Positions 46,833 through 55,210 of a stretch of 64,000 bases of DNA are shown here, piece by piece. The notes below the pieces were generated by a model that was not told the DNA's origin, ran no database searches, and was given only the letters and a program-made list of their open reading frames with translations. Position numbers and translations under genes: made by a program. The DNA comes from Ochrobactrum sp. Q0168 (GTDB taxonomy: Bacteria; Pseudomonadota; Alphaproteobacteria; Rhizobiales; Rhizobiaceae), in contig NZ_JAELXQ010000013.1 in assembly GCF_016427605.1 (NCBI RefSeq), positions 51,492-115,491 of the forward strand, given 5' to 3'. The stretch's first letter is position 1; the number at the start of each line of letters is the position of its first letter.

Positions 46833-48569
46833 ATGCGGGTGGGGGGCTTAGGTTTTTTAAAGGCGCGTGAGGGCAATATGGCCACGATGGCGGCCCTCAT
46901 CGTGCCACTCTTTCTCGCAATTGCGGCGCTTACCATCGATTCAAGCGCGCTCTATCTGGAGCGGCGACAATTGCAGAACATGGCCGATCTGGCCGCGATC
47001 AGCGGTGCCAGCGCAATCGGCACCGCCAGTGATGCTGTCAAAAAGCAATTGCTGGCCAATGGGCTCACTCCCGTCATGATGACGGGCACGTACGACCCTT
47101 CCATCGTCAAGGGCAAGACGGACAATCTCACACGTGTCTGGGTGGAGACCGGCAATTACAAGGCCGATAAATCAGTGGATGTGGGGTCGCGTTTCGTGGC
47201 GGGCGGCACAAGTCCGGATGCTGTGCGGGTGACGCTCGCAAAGCCCGGCAACCTCTATTTCGGTCAGGCGCTGATGGATCGCCCTGCAGTTGGCGCGAGT
47301 GGTATGGCGGCCTCCCATGCGGAAGCGGCTTTTTCCATCGGTTCACGACTAGCCAGTTTGAACACGGATCAAAGTGTTCTCAATGGACTATTGGGCGGCT
47401 TGCTGGGAACAACGCTGAACCTGAGTTTGGTTGACTACAACGCTCTTGCTGCCACCGATATCAACCTGCTGGGCTTTCTCGACAAACTTGCACCGCAAGT
47501 CGGCTTGACCGCTGGGACATATGATCAGTTGTTGAATACAAACGTCTCGGTGGGCGTTCTGGCAAAGGTGATGGCTGACGTCGTGACGAACAACGCTACA
47601 GCCAAGGCAGCACTAAACGTTTTGGGCAAAAATGCAGCCGCCCTTTCAGCCAAATTGCCTGTTGGTAAGCTGTTGGGTCTTGGTTCTCTGGCGAACGCCA
47701 GCATAGGCTCTGCTGGCAATTACAGCATCACGGCCAATGTCTTGCAGATGATTTCGGCAGGCGTGATGTTGGGAGGAAAGCACCAAGCTGCGGTAGATAC
47801 GGGTGCGAAAATTCCAGGTTTGTTGGACGTGTCGCTTTCTGTTACCGTGGGTGAACCTCCTCAGGGAACACCGTTCTTTGCTGTAGGCGGCGCGGGGACG
47901 CTTGTTCGCACAGCTCAGATTCGACTGAAGCTGAATGTCGACGTCAGCATCAAAACCGGGATTGGAGTAGGAGCAGGTACCTTGGCAGGACTGCACGTAC
48001 CGCTCTATGTGGATGTCGCATGGGCTGAAGCCGAGCTAAGCAATGTCAGCTGTCCGACAGGGCCGGAAAGTGCAAAGGTTACGATTGCTGCGAGGCCCGG
48101 CATAGCAGGCGTGTATCTCGGCGACGCTGATTATGACCAAATGAAAAACTTCTCAAAAACGCCGGTGGTTGATAAGGCCACGATCGCCGAGGTGAACGTT
48201 CTCCTATTGTTACCCATTACGATAAAAGCGAAAATCGCATTGCCTATAGGTGATGAAACAAAGAAATCACTGACTTTCACATACAATGATATACAGAATA
48301 AAACGATAAAGACTGTTACTAACTCTACAATAACCGGCTCCATAACGAGCATGTTGTTCAAGAATGACCTGAGCTTGGAAGTGAATATAGCGGGTCTTTC
48401 CCTTTCGTTGGACGCTCTTTCCGTGCTTTTGAAAGGTCTTCTGACGCCGCTCACATCCCTGCTCGATCCGATACTAAACGGCCTGCTCGACTTGCTCGGC
48501 ATCAAACTCGGTCAGGCTGATGTTCAGGTAACAGGTGTTATTTGTCAAAGAGCGGCGCTGACGCAGTAA
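46833..48569 (+). CDS. TadG-like protein with N-terminal Tad domain
   Basis: 578 residues. The N-terminus is a Tad-like segment (EGNMATMAALIVPLFLAIAALTIDSSALYLERRQLQNMADLAAISGA, in parts), anchoring it in the membrane. The rest is extracytoplasmic, rich in Leu, Gly, Ala and Thr, with no von Willebrand MIDAS motif that I can see. The C-terminal 100 residues are more AT-rich in codon use. It is translationally linked to the TadE-like gene (GGAGGG lies in the end of that gene). Role: probably pilus-related or surface; uncertain without the rest of a tad locus. Confidence 0.78.
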   Translation: MRVGGLGFLKAREGNMATMAALIVPLFLAIAALTIDSSALYLERRQLQNMADLAAISGASAIGTASDAVKKQLLANGLTPVMMTGTYDPSIVKGKTDNLTRVWVETGNYKADKSVDVGSRFVAGGTSPDAVRVTLAKPGNLYFGQALMDRPAVGASGMAASHAEAAFSIGSRLASLNTDQSVLNGLLGGLLGTTLNLSLVDYNALAATDINLLGFLDKLAPQVGLTAGTYDQLLNTNVSVGVLAKVMADVVTNNATAKAALNVLGKNAAALSAKLPVGKLLGLGSLANASIGSAGNYSITANVLQMISAGVMLGGKHQAAVDTGAKIPGLLDVSLSVTVGEPPQGTPFFAVGGAGTLVRTAQIRLKLNVDVSIKTGIGVGAGTLAGLHVPLYVDVAWAEAELSNVSCPTGPESAKVTIAARPGIAGVYLGDADYDQMKNFSKTPVVDKATIAEVNVLLLLPITIKAKIALPIGDETKKSLTFTYNDIQNKTIKTVTNSTITGSITSMLFKNDLSLEVNIAGLSLSLDALSVLLKGLLTPLTSLLDPILNGLLDLLGIKLGQADVQVTGVICQRAALTQ

Positions 48570-48580
48570 ATTCCAAACGA

Positions 48581-48608
48581 AAAAGCCGGGCATTTCGCCC
48601 GGCTCTTC
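48581..48608. terminator. Bidirectional terminator between TadG-like gene and dut
   Basis: AGCCGGGC-ATTTC-GCCCGGCT, preceded by AAAA and followed by CTTCG, between two converging genes. Confidence 0.82.
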
Positions 48609-48628
48609 GTTCAATCTATTTCGCTTGA

Positions 48629-49102
48629 TCAGGCCGTGCCGGTCGAGCCGAAACCGCCAGCGCCGCGTGTGGTTTCGGTGACTTCGGCGCGTTCCTCGAT
48701 TTTTGGCTGCACTACGGGAGCAAAGACGGCCTGTGCGATGCGCATGCCGCGTTCGATGCGAAAATCATCGTCACCCAGATTGACCAGCAGAACCTTCACT
48801 TCGCCGCGATAATCGGAATCGATGGTTCCCGGCGTGTTGAGGCAGGTGATGCCGTTTTTGAAGGCGAGGCCGGAGCGCGGGCGGATCTGCACTTCATAGC
48901 CTTCCGGGATTTCGAAGATCAGACCCGTCGGAACCAACGTGCGGCGTCCGGGCAGCAACACGATCTGGCGGTCTTCGGCAACGGCTGCGCGCAGGTCCAT
49001 GCCTGCGGAACCGGAGGTCTCATAGGCGGGGAGTTCAAGGCCTTTCGCATGTTCGAGGCGAATGATGCCGAGCGTTGGTGCTTGAGCGGATGCTGCGGTC
49101 AT
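48629..49102 (-). CDS. dut: dUTP diphosphatase
   Basis: 157 residues. All five dUTPase motifs are there: [39 protein letters not shown], and the C-terminal [10 protein letters not shown] arm that closes over the site. The trimeric enzyme converts dUTP to dUMP, supplying dTMP synthesis and keeping uracil out of DNA. ATG 49102 is chosen (AAGG upstream); a longer frame starting at 49228 does not align with the family. Confidence 0.97.
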   Translation of the reverse strand: MTAASAQAPTLGIIRLEHAKGLELPAYETSGSAGMDLRAAVAEDRQIVLLPGRRTLVPTGLIFEIPEGYEVQIRPRSGLAFKNGITCLNTPGTIDSDYRGEVKVLLVNLGDDDFRIERGMRIAQAVFAPVVQPKIEERAEVTETTRGAGGFGSTGTA

Positions 49103-49247
49103 GAGGGAGCCTTTCCTGCGGGGATTCAAATTGGCGACGCTCATACGTGAAAACAGATCAAAGGTGTACCGCCTATTTGGCGTTTTGCAATGATAGTACG
49201 GCACAGGATCATGCTTTTTTTCATGCATGGCCGATCTGGGGCTGCCG

Positions 49248-49718
49248 TCAGCGCAGATCGAGCGGCACGACGGTGGTTTCCTTGATTTCTTCCATCACGA
49301 AGGAAGCCGAAACATCCGACAGCGGAACGCTGGCGATAAGCTGCTGGTAGAGCCGGTCATAGGCCTTCACGTCAGCCACACGCGCTTTCAACACATAGTC
49401 GAGATCGCCTGTCATGCGATAGACACCAACGATTTCCGGAAACCGCGCCGTGGCGTTGCGGAACTTCGAAAGCCATTGCGGATCGTGACTGGATGTTCGT
49501 ACCAGAATGAAAACGGACAGGCCGCAGCCCACCATTTCGGCGTCCACCAGCGCAACACGCGCCTTGATGATGCCCTCTTCCTCCATGCGCTTTACCCGTC
49601 GCCAACAGGCATTGCGCGACAGGTTCACACGCTCCGACAGAGAATCAACAGACAGCGTGCCGTCAATCTGCAGTTCTCCCAATATTTTGCGATCAATTTC
49701 GTCGATAGAAGCTATCAT
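49248..49718 (-). CDS. Lrp/AsnC-family transcriptional regulator
   Basis: 156 residues. The N-terminal helix-turn-helix ([39 protein letters not shown]) is followed by a linker and the RAM/ACT-like ligand domain ([31 protein letters not shown]). Such regulators sense amino acids. The ATG at 49718 fits the family; the upstream extension would start at a TTG that overlaps a TATAAT-like -10. A palindrome GGGA-TATTTG-TCCC just before the start suggests autoregulation. The ligand is unknown. Confidence 0.9.
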   Translation of the reverse strand: MIASIDEIDRKILGELQIDGTLSVDSLSERVNLSRNACWRRVKRMEEEGIIKARVALVDAEMVGCGLSVFILVRTSSHDPQWLSKFRNATARFPEIVGVYRMTGDLDYVLKARVADVKAYDRLYQQLIASVPLSDVSASFVMEEIKETTVVPLDLR

Positions 49719-49721
49719 AGT

Positions 49722-49735
49722 GGGATATTTGTCCC
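49722..49735. promoter_or_regulatory. Palindrome upstream of the Lrp-type gene, candidate operator
   Basis: GGGATATTTGTCCC, immediately upstream of the regulator start and next to its -10-like TATAAT on the minus strand; Lrp-family proteins commonly bind such sites in their own promoters. Confidence 0.45.
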
Positions 49736-49864
49736 AATTATATACTGATTTCAAGAATATTTTGAGATTTCATCTTCTTCATTCTTGCTAAAATGATTTT
49801 CCAGAACGGCGCTTCAGCGCTGGGCAAAAGAGAAAGAATTTCTCAATCAAACGGGAGCATTGCA

Positions 49865-50080
49865 ATGACGACGCGTATTACCCGCATTTTCACCGAACAT
49901 CCCGCCTCGGTCGATGAGACCTATTTCGAGCATATGGCCTTTGCATCGCGGTTTTCATTCAAGCTGTTCGGGGCGGCATTTGCTGCTTTGATCCATGCAT
50001 TTTTGCCATTTTTGTTCGAGAAGACTGCAAGCACCATTGTCCGTCAGCTCTATGAGCGGACGCATAACAGAGGTCGCTGA
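49865..50080 (+). CDS. Small DUF6356-like protein with one membrane segment
   Basis: 71 residues: TTRITRIFTEHPASVDETYFEHMAFASRFSFKLFGAAFAALIHAFLPFLFEKTAS. The pattern F-x-x-HPASVDETYFEH-x-x-FA with a following hydrophobic segment fits the DUF6356 group of alphaproteobacterial proteins of unknown function. ATG 49865 follows GGGAG at about eight bases. Its neighbour on the left is the divergent Lrp-type regulator, 146 bases away, which may control it. Confidence 0.75.
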   Translation: MTTRITRIFTEHPASVDETYFEHMAFASRFSFKLFGAAFAALIHAFLPFLFEKTASTIVRQLYERTHNRGR

Positions 50081-50127
50081 GTACCGCGGTTTCCGCTTTC
50101 GGGCGACACGTTTACATCGGATCGCAC

Positions 50128-50934
50128 ATGTGCCGTTGGGCAGCCTATCTCGGACCTGAGACCTATCTGGAAGACATTATTTCGTCTCCCTGTCATTCGC
50201 TCGTGGCGCAGAGCCACGATGCGCATGAAGCCAAAACGCGCACCAATGGCGACGGTTTCGGCGTTGCCTGGTATGGGCATCGCACCGAACCGGGCCTTTA
50301 TCGGGATATATTGCCCGCCTGGTCCGATCAGAATCTTGGCAGTCTGGCGCGACAAATCCGGTCGCGCCTTTTTCTTGCGCATGTGCGCGCCTCGACAGGC
50401 GGGCTGACCAGCCGTTCAAACTGTCACCCCTTTGTTTCCGGGCGCTGGAGCTTCATGCATAATGGGCAGATCGGCAGTTTCGACCGGCTGCGCCGCAGGC
50501 TCGAAGCGCATCTGAGCGATCATGTCTATGCGCAGAAGCACGGCGCAACCGATTCGGAACTGATCTTTCTGCTGATGCTGGAATTCGGCCTGGACAGTAA
50601 TCCGGTTCAGGCGATGAAGCGCATGGTGGCGACGATCGTGAATGAAGCCGAAAAGGCCGATGTGCCGCCATTTCTGCGGCTGACGGCTGCCTTTTCCGAT
50701 GGCAATCAGCTTTATGCGATCCGCTATGCCACCGACGCCTTTGCGCCGACGCTTTATACGGCGACACTTGGCGCATCGTCCGGAATCTGTGTTGTGTCGG
50801 AGCCGCTGGATGGCGAAGCCGCGAACTGGAGGGCCGTGCCGGCAAACAGTTTTGTCACTGTCTCCCGGCAGGGCCGCATCGCCATTGACGGTTTTGAGGG
50901 AGCGATGTCGCCGCCTTTGGACGTCAAAGCTTAA
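50128..50934 (+). CDS. Class II glutamine amidotransferase (YafJ/EgtC-like)
   Basis: 268 residues. The N-terminal nucleophile cysteine directly follows Met (MCRWAAYLG), and the Ntn-hydrolase core is seen in NGDGFGVAWYG, LAHVRASTGG, NCHPFVSGRWSFMHNGQI and GATDSELIF. Family members hydrolyse gamma-glutamyl amides; EgtC acts in ergothioneine synthesis and others are of unknown use. No synthase partner is adjacent, so the substrate is open. Its stop overlaps by four bases the stop of the converging mbfA. Confidence 0.88.
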   Translation: MCRWAAYLGPETYLEDIISSPCHSLVAQSHDAHEAKTRTNGDGFGVAWYGHRTEPGLYRDILPAWSDQNLGSLARQIRSRLFLAHVRASTGGLTSRSNCHPFVSGRWSFMHNGQIGSFDRLRRRLEAHLSDHVYAQKHGATDSELIFLLMLEFGLDSNPVQAMKRMVATIVNEAEKADVPPFLRLTAAFSDGNQLYAIRYATDAFAPTLYTATLGASSGICVVSEPLDGEAANWRAVPANSFVTVSRQGRIAIDGFEGAMSPPLDVKA

Positions 50935-51914
50935 GCATTACCGATCAGAATACCTGCCGCCAGGACGAGCGCACCACCCAGCACCACTTGCAGAACCGAG
51001 CGGAAGAATGGCGTTTCCATGAAGCGGTTTTGGATGAAGGCGATGGCCCAGAGTTCAAAGAACACGATAACGACCGCCAAAGACGTAGCCGTCCAGAAAT
51101 CCGTGATCAGATAGGGCAGGGCGTGGCCGAGGCCGCCGAGTGCCGTCATGATGCCGCAGGACAGGCCGCGTTTGATCGGCGATCCGCGACCCGACAGCTT
51201 GCCGTCATCATGAATGGCTTCCGTGAACCCCATCGAGATACCCGCGCCGACCGAGGCAGACAGACCGACCAGAAAAGTCTGCCAAGTATCCTGCGTGGCA
51301 AAGGCGGCAGCGAAGATCGGCGCAAGGGTGGAGACCGAACCGTCCATCAGGCCCGCAAGGCCGGGCTGGACATAGGTGAGGATGAACTGCTTGCGCTCCA
51401 GCGCGCGTTCCTCGTCCTGCACGGTTTCGGGCGTCAGCTCCTGTTCCAGCGATTCGGCTTTGACCTCGTGCTGCTTTTCCTGAAGCGCCAGATCGCCCAG
51501 AAGCTTGCGCGTGGCCGCATCGGTGACGCGCTTCGCCGCCTCGACATAGAAGCGATAGGCCTGATCTTCCATTTCAGACGCCGCGTCGCGCACCTTGTCG
51601 ATGCCGAGCGGTCGCACCAGCCAGTCGGGCTTGCGGTCGTAATAGCCGCTGACATGCTCGCGGCGAATGAGCGGAATATGGTCGCCGAAACGCGCCCGGT
51701 GCCGTTCGATCAGCGCATCGCGGTGCCCGTGCTCTTCTTCCGCCATCTGTTCGAAAATCTTGGCCGATTGCGGAAATTCTTCACGCAGGCCATCGGCATA
51801 AGCGAGATAGATGCGGGCATCGTCCTCTTCTGAGGAGATGGCTAGCGCCAGTATTTCCTGTTCGGAAAGCGAATCGAACGGGCGACGACCGTTGCGGAAA
51901 AATCGACTCAGCAT
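50931..51914 (-). CDS. mbfA: Membrane-bound ferritin MbfA (rubrerythrin-like domain fused to VIT1-like transporter)
   Basis: 327 residues. The ferritin-like half (about 10-155) has di-iron ligands in SSEEDDARIYLAY, MAEEEHGHRD, SEMEDQAYRFY and QEKQHEVK. The C-terminal half is a VIT1/CCC1-type iron transporter (GLMDGSVSTLAPIF and ASVGAGISMGFTEAIHDDG) with four or five helices. In Bradyrhizobium and Agrobacterium MbfA exports iron and is repressed by Irr. Here an Irr box sits directly before the gene. I use ATG 51914 since homologues begin near RFFRNGRR; ATG 51926 is the alternative. Confidence 0.92.
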   Translation of the reverse strand: MLSRFFRNGRRPFDSLSEQEILALAISSEEDDARIYLAYADGLREEFPQSAKIFEQMAEEEHGHRDALIERHRARFGDHIPLIRREHVSGYYDRKPDWLVRPLGIDKVRDAASEMEDQAYRFYVEAAKRVTDAATRKLLGDLALQEKQHEVKAESLEQELTPETVQDEERALERKQFILTYVQPGLAGLMDGSVSTLAPIFAAAFATQDTWQTFLVGLSASVGAGISMGFTEAIHDDGKLSGRGSPIKRGLSCGIMTALGGLGHALPYLITDFWTATSLAVVIVFFELWAIAFIQNRFMETPFFRSVLQVVLGGALVLAAGILIGNA

Positions 51915-51929
51915 GTTAAAATCCATCAG

Positions 51930-51946
51930 TTTAGAATTATTCTAAA
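51930..51946 (-). promoter_or_regulatory. Irr box (iron control element) of mbfA
   Basis: TTTAGAA-TTA-TTCTAAA, a perfect inverted repeat identical in form to the ICE motif of Irr-regulated genes. It lies 15 bases upstream of the chosen mbfA start (3 from the alternative ATG), where bound Irr would block the promoter or transcription start under low iron. Confidence 0.85.
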
Positions 51947-52075
51947 GTTATAATGAGTCAGCTAAAAGTCAAGTCTTGCGATGCGGGCCTGTTTGGCGCA
52001 TTACATTTCGGCCCCGGTAAAACGGGGTTTTGCAAAGCAATGGCATGACGAACAAGCCGAAAAAGAACAGGATCG

Positions 52076-53446
52076 ATGGCATCGATGAACACGCACGCGC
52101 AAGGCATTAGCCCCCGTCCGCTCCATGGACAGGATTTCCGCACCCTTGGCCTTTCGGCCCTCGGCGGCGCGCTGGAGTTTTATGATTTCATCATCTTCGT
52201 GTTTTTTGCCAGCGTCATCGGGCATCTGTTCTTTCCGCCCGACATGCCGGACTGGCTGGTCATGATCCAGACTTTCGGCATTTTCGCAGCCGGTTATCTG
52301 GTGCGCCCCATTGGCGGTATCGTGCTGGCGCATTTCGGCGACAAGTTCGGGCGCAAGCGGGTCTTCGCCTTTTCGGTGTTCCTGATGTCGGTCTCGACAT
52401 TGGCCATGGCCTGCTTGCCCACCTATGCGACGCTTGGCGTTGGCGCGCCGATCCTGCTCATCGTGTTTCGCATGTTGCAAGGCGCGGCCATTGGCGGCGA
52501 GGTTCCCGGCGCCTGGACTTTTGTGGCGGAACATGTGCCCGCCAATCGGGTCGGCATGGCCTGCGGCTTCCTCTGTTCCGGTCTGACGCTCGGCATCATG
52601 ATCGGTTCGCTGATCGCAACGGCGATCAACTGGATTTTCACCCCGGAAGAGCTTGCCGCCTATGCATGGCGCATCCCCTTCTTCATTGGCGGTATTTTTG
52701 GCCTGCTCGCTGTGTATCTGCGGCGCTGGCTGGCGGAGACGCCGATCTTTACCGAAATGAAGAACAGCCATCTGCTGAAAGACAAGCTGCCGCTGAAGAC
52801 CGTGCTGCGCGAGCATATGCACGGCGTCATCATTTCCGTGCTTTTGACCTGGATATTGTCTGCCGGTATCGTCGTGACCACGCTGATGACGGCCACCTTC
52901 CTGCAAAAGCTCTATGGTTACAGCCCGTTGCAATCGCTTGCTGCGACCAGCTTTGGCACGCTTTTCCTGATGTTTGGCACGGTGACTGCGGGATCAATTG
53001 TCGATCGTATCGGCAGCGGTCGCTTCTTCGCGGTGGCCGGTGTGTTCTTCGGCATTGCCACCTTCGTTTTCTACAGCTTTGCCGGCACCTCGCTGCCGGT
53101 GCTTTTTGCGCTCTACGCGGTCATGGGACTTTCCGTCGGCATGGTTGGCGCGGTACCCTATGTCATGGTGCGCGCCTTCCCAGCCCCGGTGCGGTTTTCG
53201 GGTCTGTCGTTCTCCTATAACCTTTCCTATGCGGTGTTTGGCGGCCTGACGCCGGTGATCGTGACGACGATGCTGGCGGTCAATCCGATGGCGCATGCCT
53301 GGTATCTGGTGTTCATCGCGGTGCTGACCAGCGGTCTCGGCCTCTATCTCATGGCGCGCAGCGACCGGGTGGAAGGAGCCATCGGTCTTGATGATCTGTC
53401 GGTGGCAAATGTCGCTCGACTGAAGATCACAGAATCTTCTGCATGA
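52076..53446 (+). CDS. MFS transporter, metabolite:H+ symporter (MHS/ProP-ShiA) type
   Basis: 456 residues with twelve membrane helices. The MHS signature is seen: LGGALEFYDFIIFVFFASVIGHLFFP near the N-terminus, GAHFGDKFGRKR-like motif (VLAHFGDKFGRKRVF) in loop 2-3, and QGAAIGGEVPGAWTFVAEHVP. Relatives carry organic acids, proline/betaine, shikimate or alpha-ketoglutarate. The substrate cannot be told. It starts 130 bases from the Irr box of the divergent mbfA, and its stop overlaps the converging acetyltransferase gene by 20 bases. Confidence 0.9.
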   Translation: MASMNTHAQGISPRPLHGQDFRTLGLSALGGALEFYDFIIFVFFASVIGHLFFPPDMPDWLVMIQTFGIFAAGYLVRPIGGIVLAHFGDKFGRKRVFAFSVFLMSVSTLAMACLPTYATLGVGAPILLIVFRMLQGAAIGGEVPGAWTFVAEHVPANRVGMACGFLCSGLTLGIMIGSLIATAINWIFTPEELAAYAWRIPFFIGGIFGLLAVYLRRWLAETPIFTEMKNSHLLKDKLPLKTVLREHMHGVIISVLLTWILSAGIVVTTLMTATFLQKLYGYSPLQSLAATSFGTLFLMFGTVTAGSIVDRIGSGRFFAVAGVFFGIATFVFYSFAGTSLPVLFALYAVMGLSVGMVGAVPYVMVRAFPAPVRFSGLSFSYNLSYAVFGGLTPVIVTTMLAVNPMAHAWYLVFIAVLTSGLGLYLMARSDRVEGAIGLDDLSVANVARLKITESSA

Positions 53447-53921
53447 AGGTCAGATCGAGCCAGCGGCCGAATTTCTGACCGACCTGTTTCAAGGTGCCGC
53501 AATCCTCAAAGCCCTGCGATTTATGCAGCGCGATGGACGCGGCATTGCCCGCTTCGATGCCCGCCACCAGCACATGCACCTTGCGGCGGCGCGCTTCTTC
53601 GACGAGCTCGGCCAGCAAGGCGCGACCGATGCCGCCGCCGCGCGCATCGCTTGCGACATAGACCGACAGTTCGGACGAATGGCGAAAGCCTTCGAAGGGC
53701 CGGAACGGGCCATAGCTGGCATAACCGACGACTTTGCCTTCGCGCTCGGCCACCAGCACCGGAAACCCGTCGCGTTTGCGGCCTTCCAGCCACAGGCGGC
53801 GGTTTTCCAGATCGACGAGCGTTTCATTCCAGATGGCGAGGGTGTTTTCGACCGCATCATTATAGATGGCAAGCAGCGTCGGGAGATCGGCTGCCGTCGC
53901 ATGGCGGATGGAAAGGGTCAT
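53427..53921 (-). CDS. GNAT acetyltransferase, phosphinothricin/methionine-sulfoximine type
   Basis: 164 residues. The N-terminus SIRHATAADLPTLLAIYNDAVENTLAIWNE and the following YASYGPFRPFEGFRHSSELSVYVASDARGGGIGRALLAEL match the PAT/YncA branch of GNAT enzymes. The acetyl-CoA loop is RGGGIGRA; EAGNAASIALHKSQGF follows. Such enzymes acetylate methionine sulfone, sulfoximine or phosphinothricin. It is the third gene of the XRE-cupin operon, starting one base after the previous stop, and its 3' end overlaps the MFS gene on the other strand. Confidence 0.88.
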   Translation of the reverse strand: MTLSIRHATAADLPTLLAIYNDAVENTLAIWNETLVDLENRRLWLEGRKRDGFPVLVAEREGKVVGYASYGPFRPFEGFRHSSELSVYVASDARGGGIGRALLAELVEEARRRKVHVLVAGIEAGNAASIALHKSQGFEDCGTLKQVGQKFGRWLDLTFMQKIL

Positions 53922-53922
53922 T

Positions 53923-54432
53923 TCAGATGCCTTTGTAGAAGAGCGTGGTGGCGCAGGGACTGCCATCGGGAAAGAGCGCGTAATTCGGGATCACGCCGAC
54001 GGCCTGCCAATTCAGATGGGTATAGATCGCTTCGGCGGGGCTGCCGGTGGCGGTGTCGAGGCAGATCAGTGTTTTACCTCGGCTGCGGGCTTGGGTTTCC
54101 GCTTCATCCATCAGCTTGCGCGCGAGGCCAAGTCCGCGCGCCTTGCGGTGGACGAGCAGCTTTTTCAGGTCGGCGCGATGCGGCTGATTGGGCATTTGCG
54201 CGAGGCCAAGCTGAACCGTGCCGACGATTTCGCCTTCATGTTCGGCAACGATGAGCAGCGTGTCGCCGCTCTCGGTCTCGCCGGCGATGCGGGTCCAGTA
54301 AGGCGTGAAATCCTGCGGCTCACACGGGGCCATGAAGCCCACCGATGCGCCACCCATGACGCAGTCGGCCAGAATTTCGGCGAGCGCGGGGACAGCTCGT
54401 TTTGCTTCTTCCGCATTGAGAACGTGAATCAT
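53923..54432 (-). CDS. GNAT-family acetyltransferase (second in operon)
   Basis: 169 residues. The core is visible as TLLIVAEHEGEIVGTVQLGL, RADLKKLLVHRKARGLGLARKLMDEAE (acetyl-CoA loop RKARGLGLA) and LICLDTATGSPAEAIYTHLNWQAVG. Related proteins act on small amines or antibiotics; substrate unknown. ATG 54432 is 11 bases after the stop of the XRE-cupin gene; an upstream TTG was not chosen. Confidence 0.87.
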   Translation of the reverse strand: MIHVLNAEEAKRAVPALAEILADCVMGGASVGFMAPCEPQDFTPYWTRIAGETESGDTLLIVAEHEGEIVGTVQLGLAQMPNQPHRADLKKLLVHRKARGLGLARKLMDEAETQARSRGKTLICLDTATGSPAEAIYTHLNWQAVGVIPNYALFPDGSPCATTLFYKGI

Positions 54433-54443
54433 CGGACGGTCTT

Positions 54444-55025
54444 TCAAAGGCTGCCGCGGCGTTCGAGCACGATGGCGTAGCGTGCAAGGGAAGAGCCGGG
54501 ATTGTAAAAGGTGATGCCAGCCATGATGGGCATATAAAGGCAGTCGCCGGGCTTGAGGCTATAATGCGTGTCGCCCACGGTCATTTCCATCTCACCGGCA
54601 AAGAGCCACATATGCTGGGTGATACCGGCATTGGCGGTCTGCGGCGCAAAGGACACTTTCGCACCAGCGGGAAACTCGACCTCGATCATGTCGACATTCG
54701 AGCCTGTACCGGGTGGGGAGACCGACCGGCGCAGATAGCCAGTGTCTGGGTCGCGCCAGACGGGCTGGCGCTCATTGGGAAGGTAGGGCGATGGCGGCGC
54801 TTCCGCATCGCCAAAAAAGGCTGAAAGCGAAGTGCCGAGCGCCGCGCAAACGCGCGCCAGAAGCTGTGCGGTCGGGCTTGTCTCGCCGCGCTCGATCCGC
54901 GAGATCATTGCGCGGCTGACCCCGGAAACATCGCCCAGCGCATCCAGCGTCATGCCTTGCGCCAGACGCAGACGGCGCAGGTTCTCGCCAATGGCATTGT
55001 CGAGCTGTTCGATTGCGTTTTCCAT
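54444..55025 (-). CDS. XRE-family regulator with C-terminal cupin domain
   Basis: 193 residues. The helix-turn-helix (about 10-70: IGENLRRLRLAQGMTLDALGDVSGVSRAMISRIERGETSPT) is followed by a cupin sensor domain (about 105-190: ITQHMWLFAGEMEMTVGDTHYSLKPGDCLYMPIM). It is probably a repressor of its own operon with two acetyltransferases. ATG 55025 is used; the 27 upstream codons run through a near-perfect inverted repeat, more likely an operator than coding sequence. The inducer is unknown, perhaps an amino compound acetylated by the operon enzymes (inference). Confidence 0.9.
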   Translation of the reverse strand: MENAIEQLDNAIGENLRRLRLAQGMTLDALGDVSGVSRAMISRIERGETSPTAQLLARVCAALGTSLSAFFGDAEAPPSPYLPNERQPVWRDPDTGYLRRSVSPPGTGSNVDMIEVEFPAGAKVSFAPQTANAGITQHMWLFAGEMEMTVGDTHYSLKPGDCLYMPIMAGITFYNPGSSLARYAIVLERRGSL

Positions 55026-55051
55026 TATGATAGAAATAATATCTATTATAA
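55025..55051. promoter_or_regulatory. Inverted repeat at the start of the XRE-cupin operon, candidate operator
   Basis: TTATGATAGA-AATAATA-TCTATTATAA, ten-base half-sites with one mismatch, abutting the ATG. It also contains a TATAAT-like -10 on the minus strand. A bound XRE dimer would block transcription. Confidence 0.6.
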
Positions 55052-55073
55052 TGGAGTCAAGCGATTTCGCAGA

Positions 55074-55099
55074 CGAAAACGGCGGGATTTCTCCCGCCG
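55074..55099 (-). terminator. Probable terminator of glcB
   Basis: On the minus strand CGGCGGGA-GAAA-TCCCGCCG is followed by TTTTCGTC. It lies about 110 bases past the glcB stop. Confidence 0.7.
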
Positions 55100-55210
55100 C
55101 ATTCAATCTGTTTTACGATCAAAGCCCGAGGCTTTGGCAATGACCTCACTCCCTCATCCTGAGCCGGTGCGAAGGCATCGGGTCGAAGGGCGAGGGCGAG
55201 CGCTTGGTTT

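Noticed and set aside
55146..55196. REP-like element CCTCATCCTGAG...GTCGAAGGGCGAGGG downstream of glcB
   Set aside because: It resembles a degenerate rhizobial palindromic repeat, but pairing is poor and no second copy is in the window.
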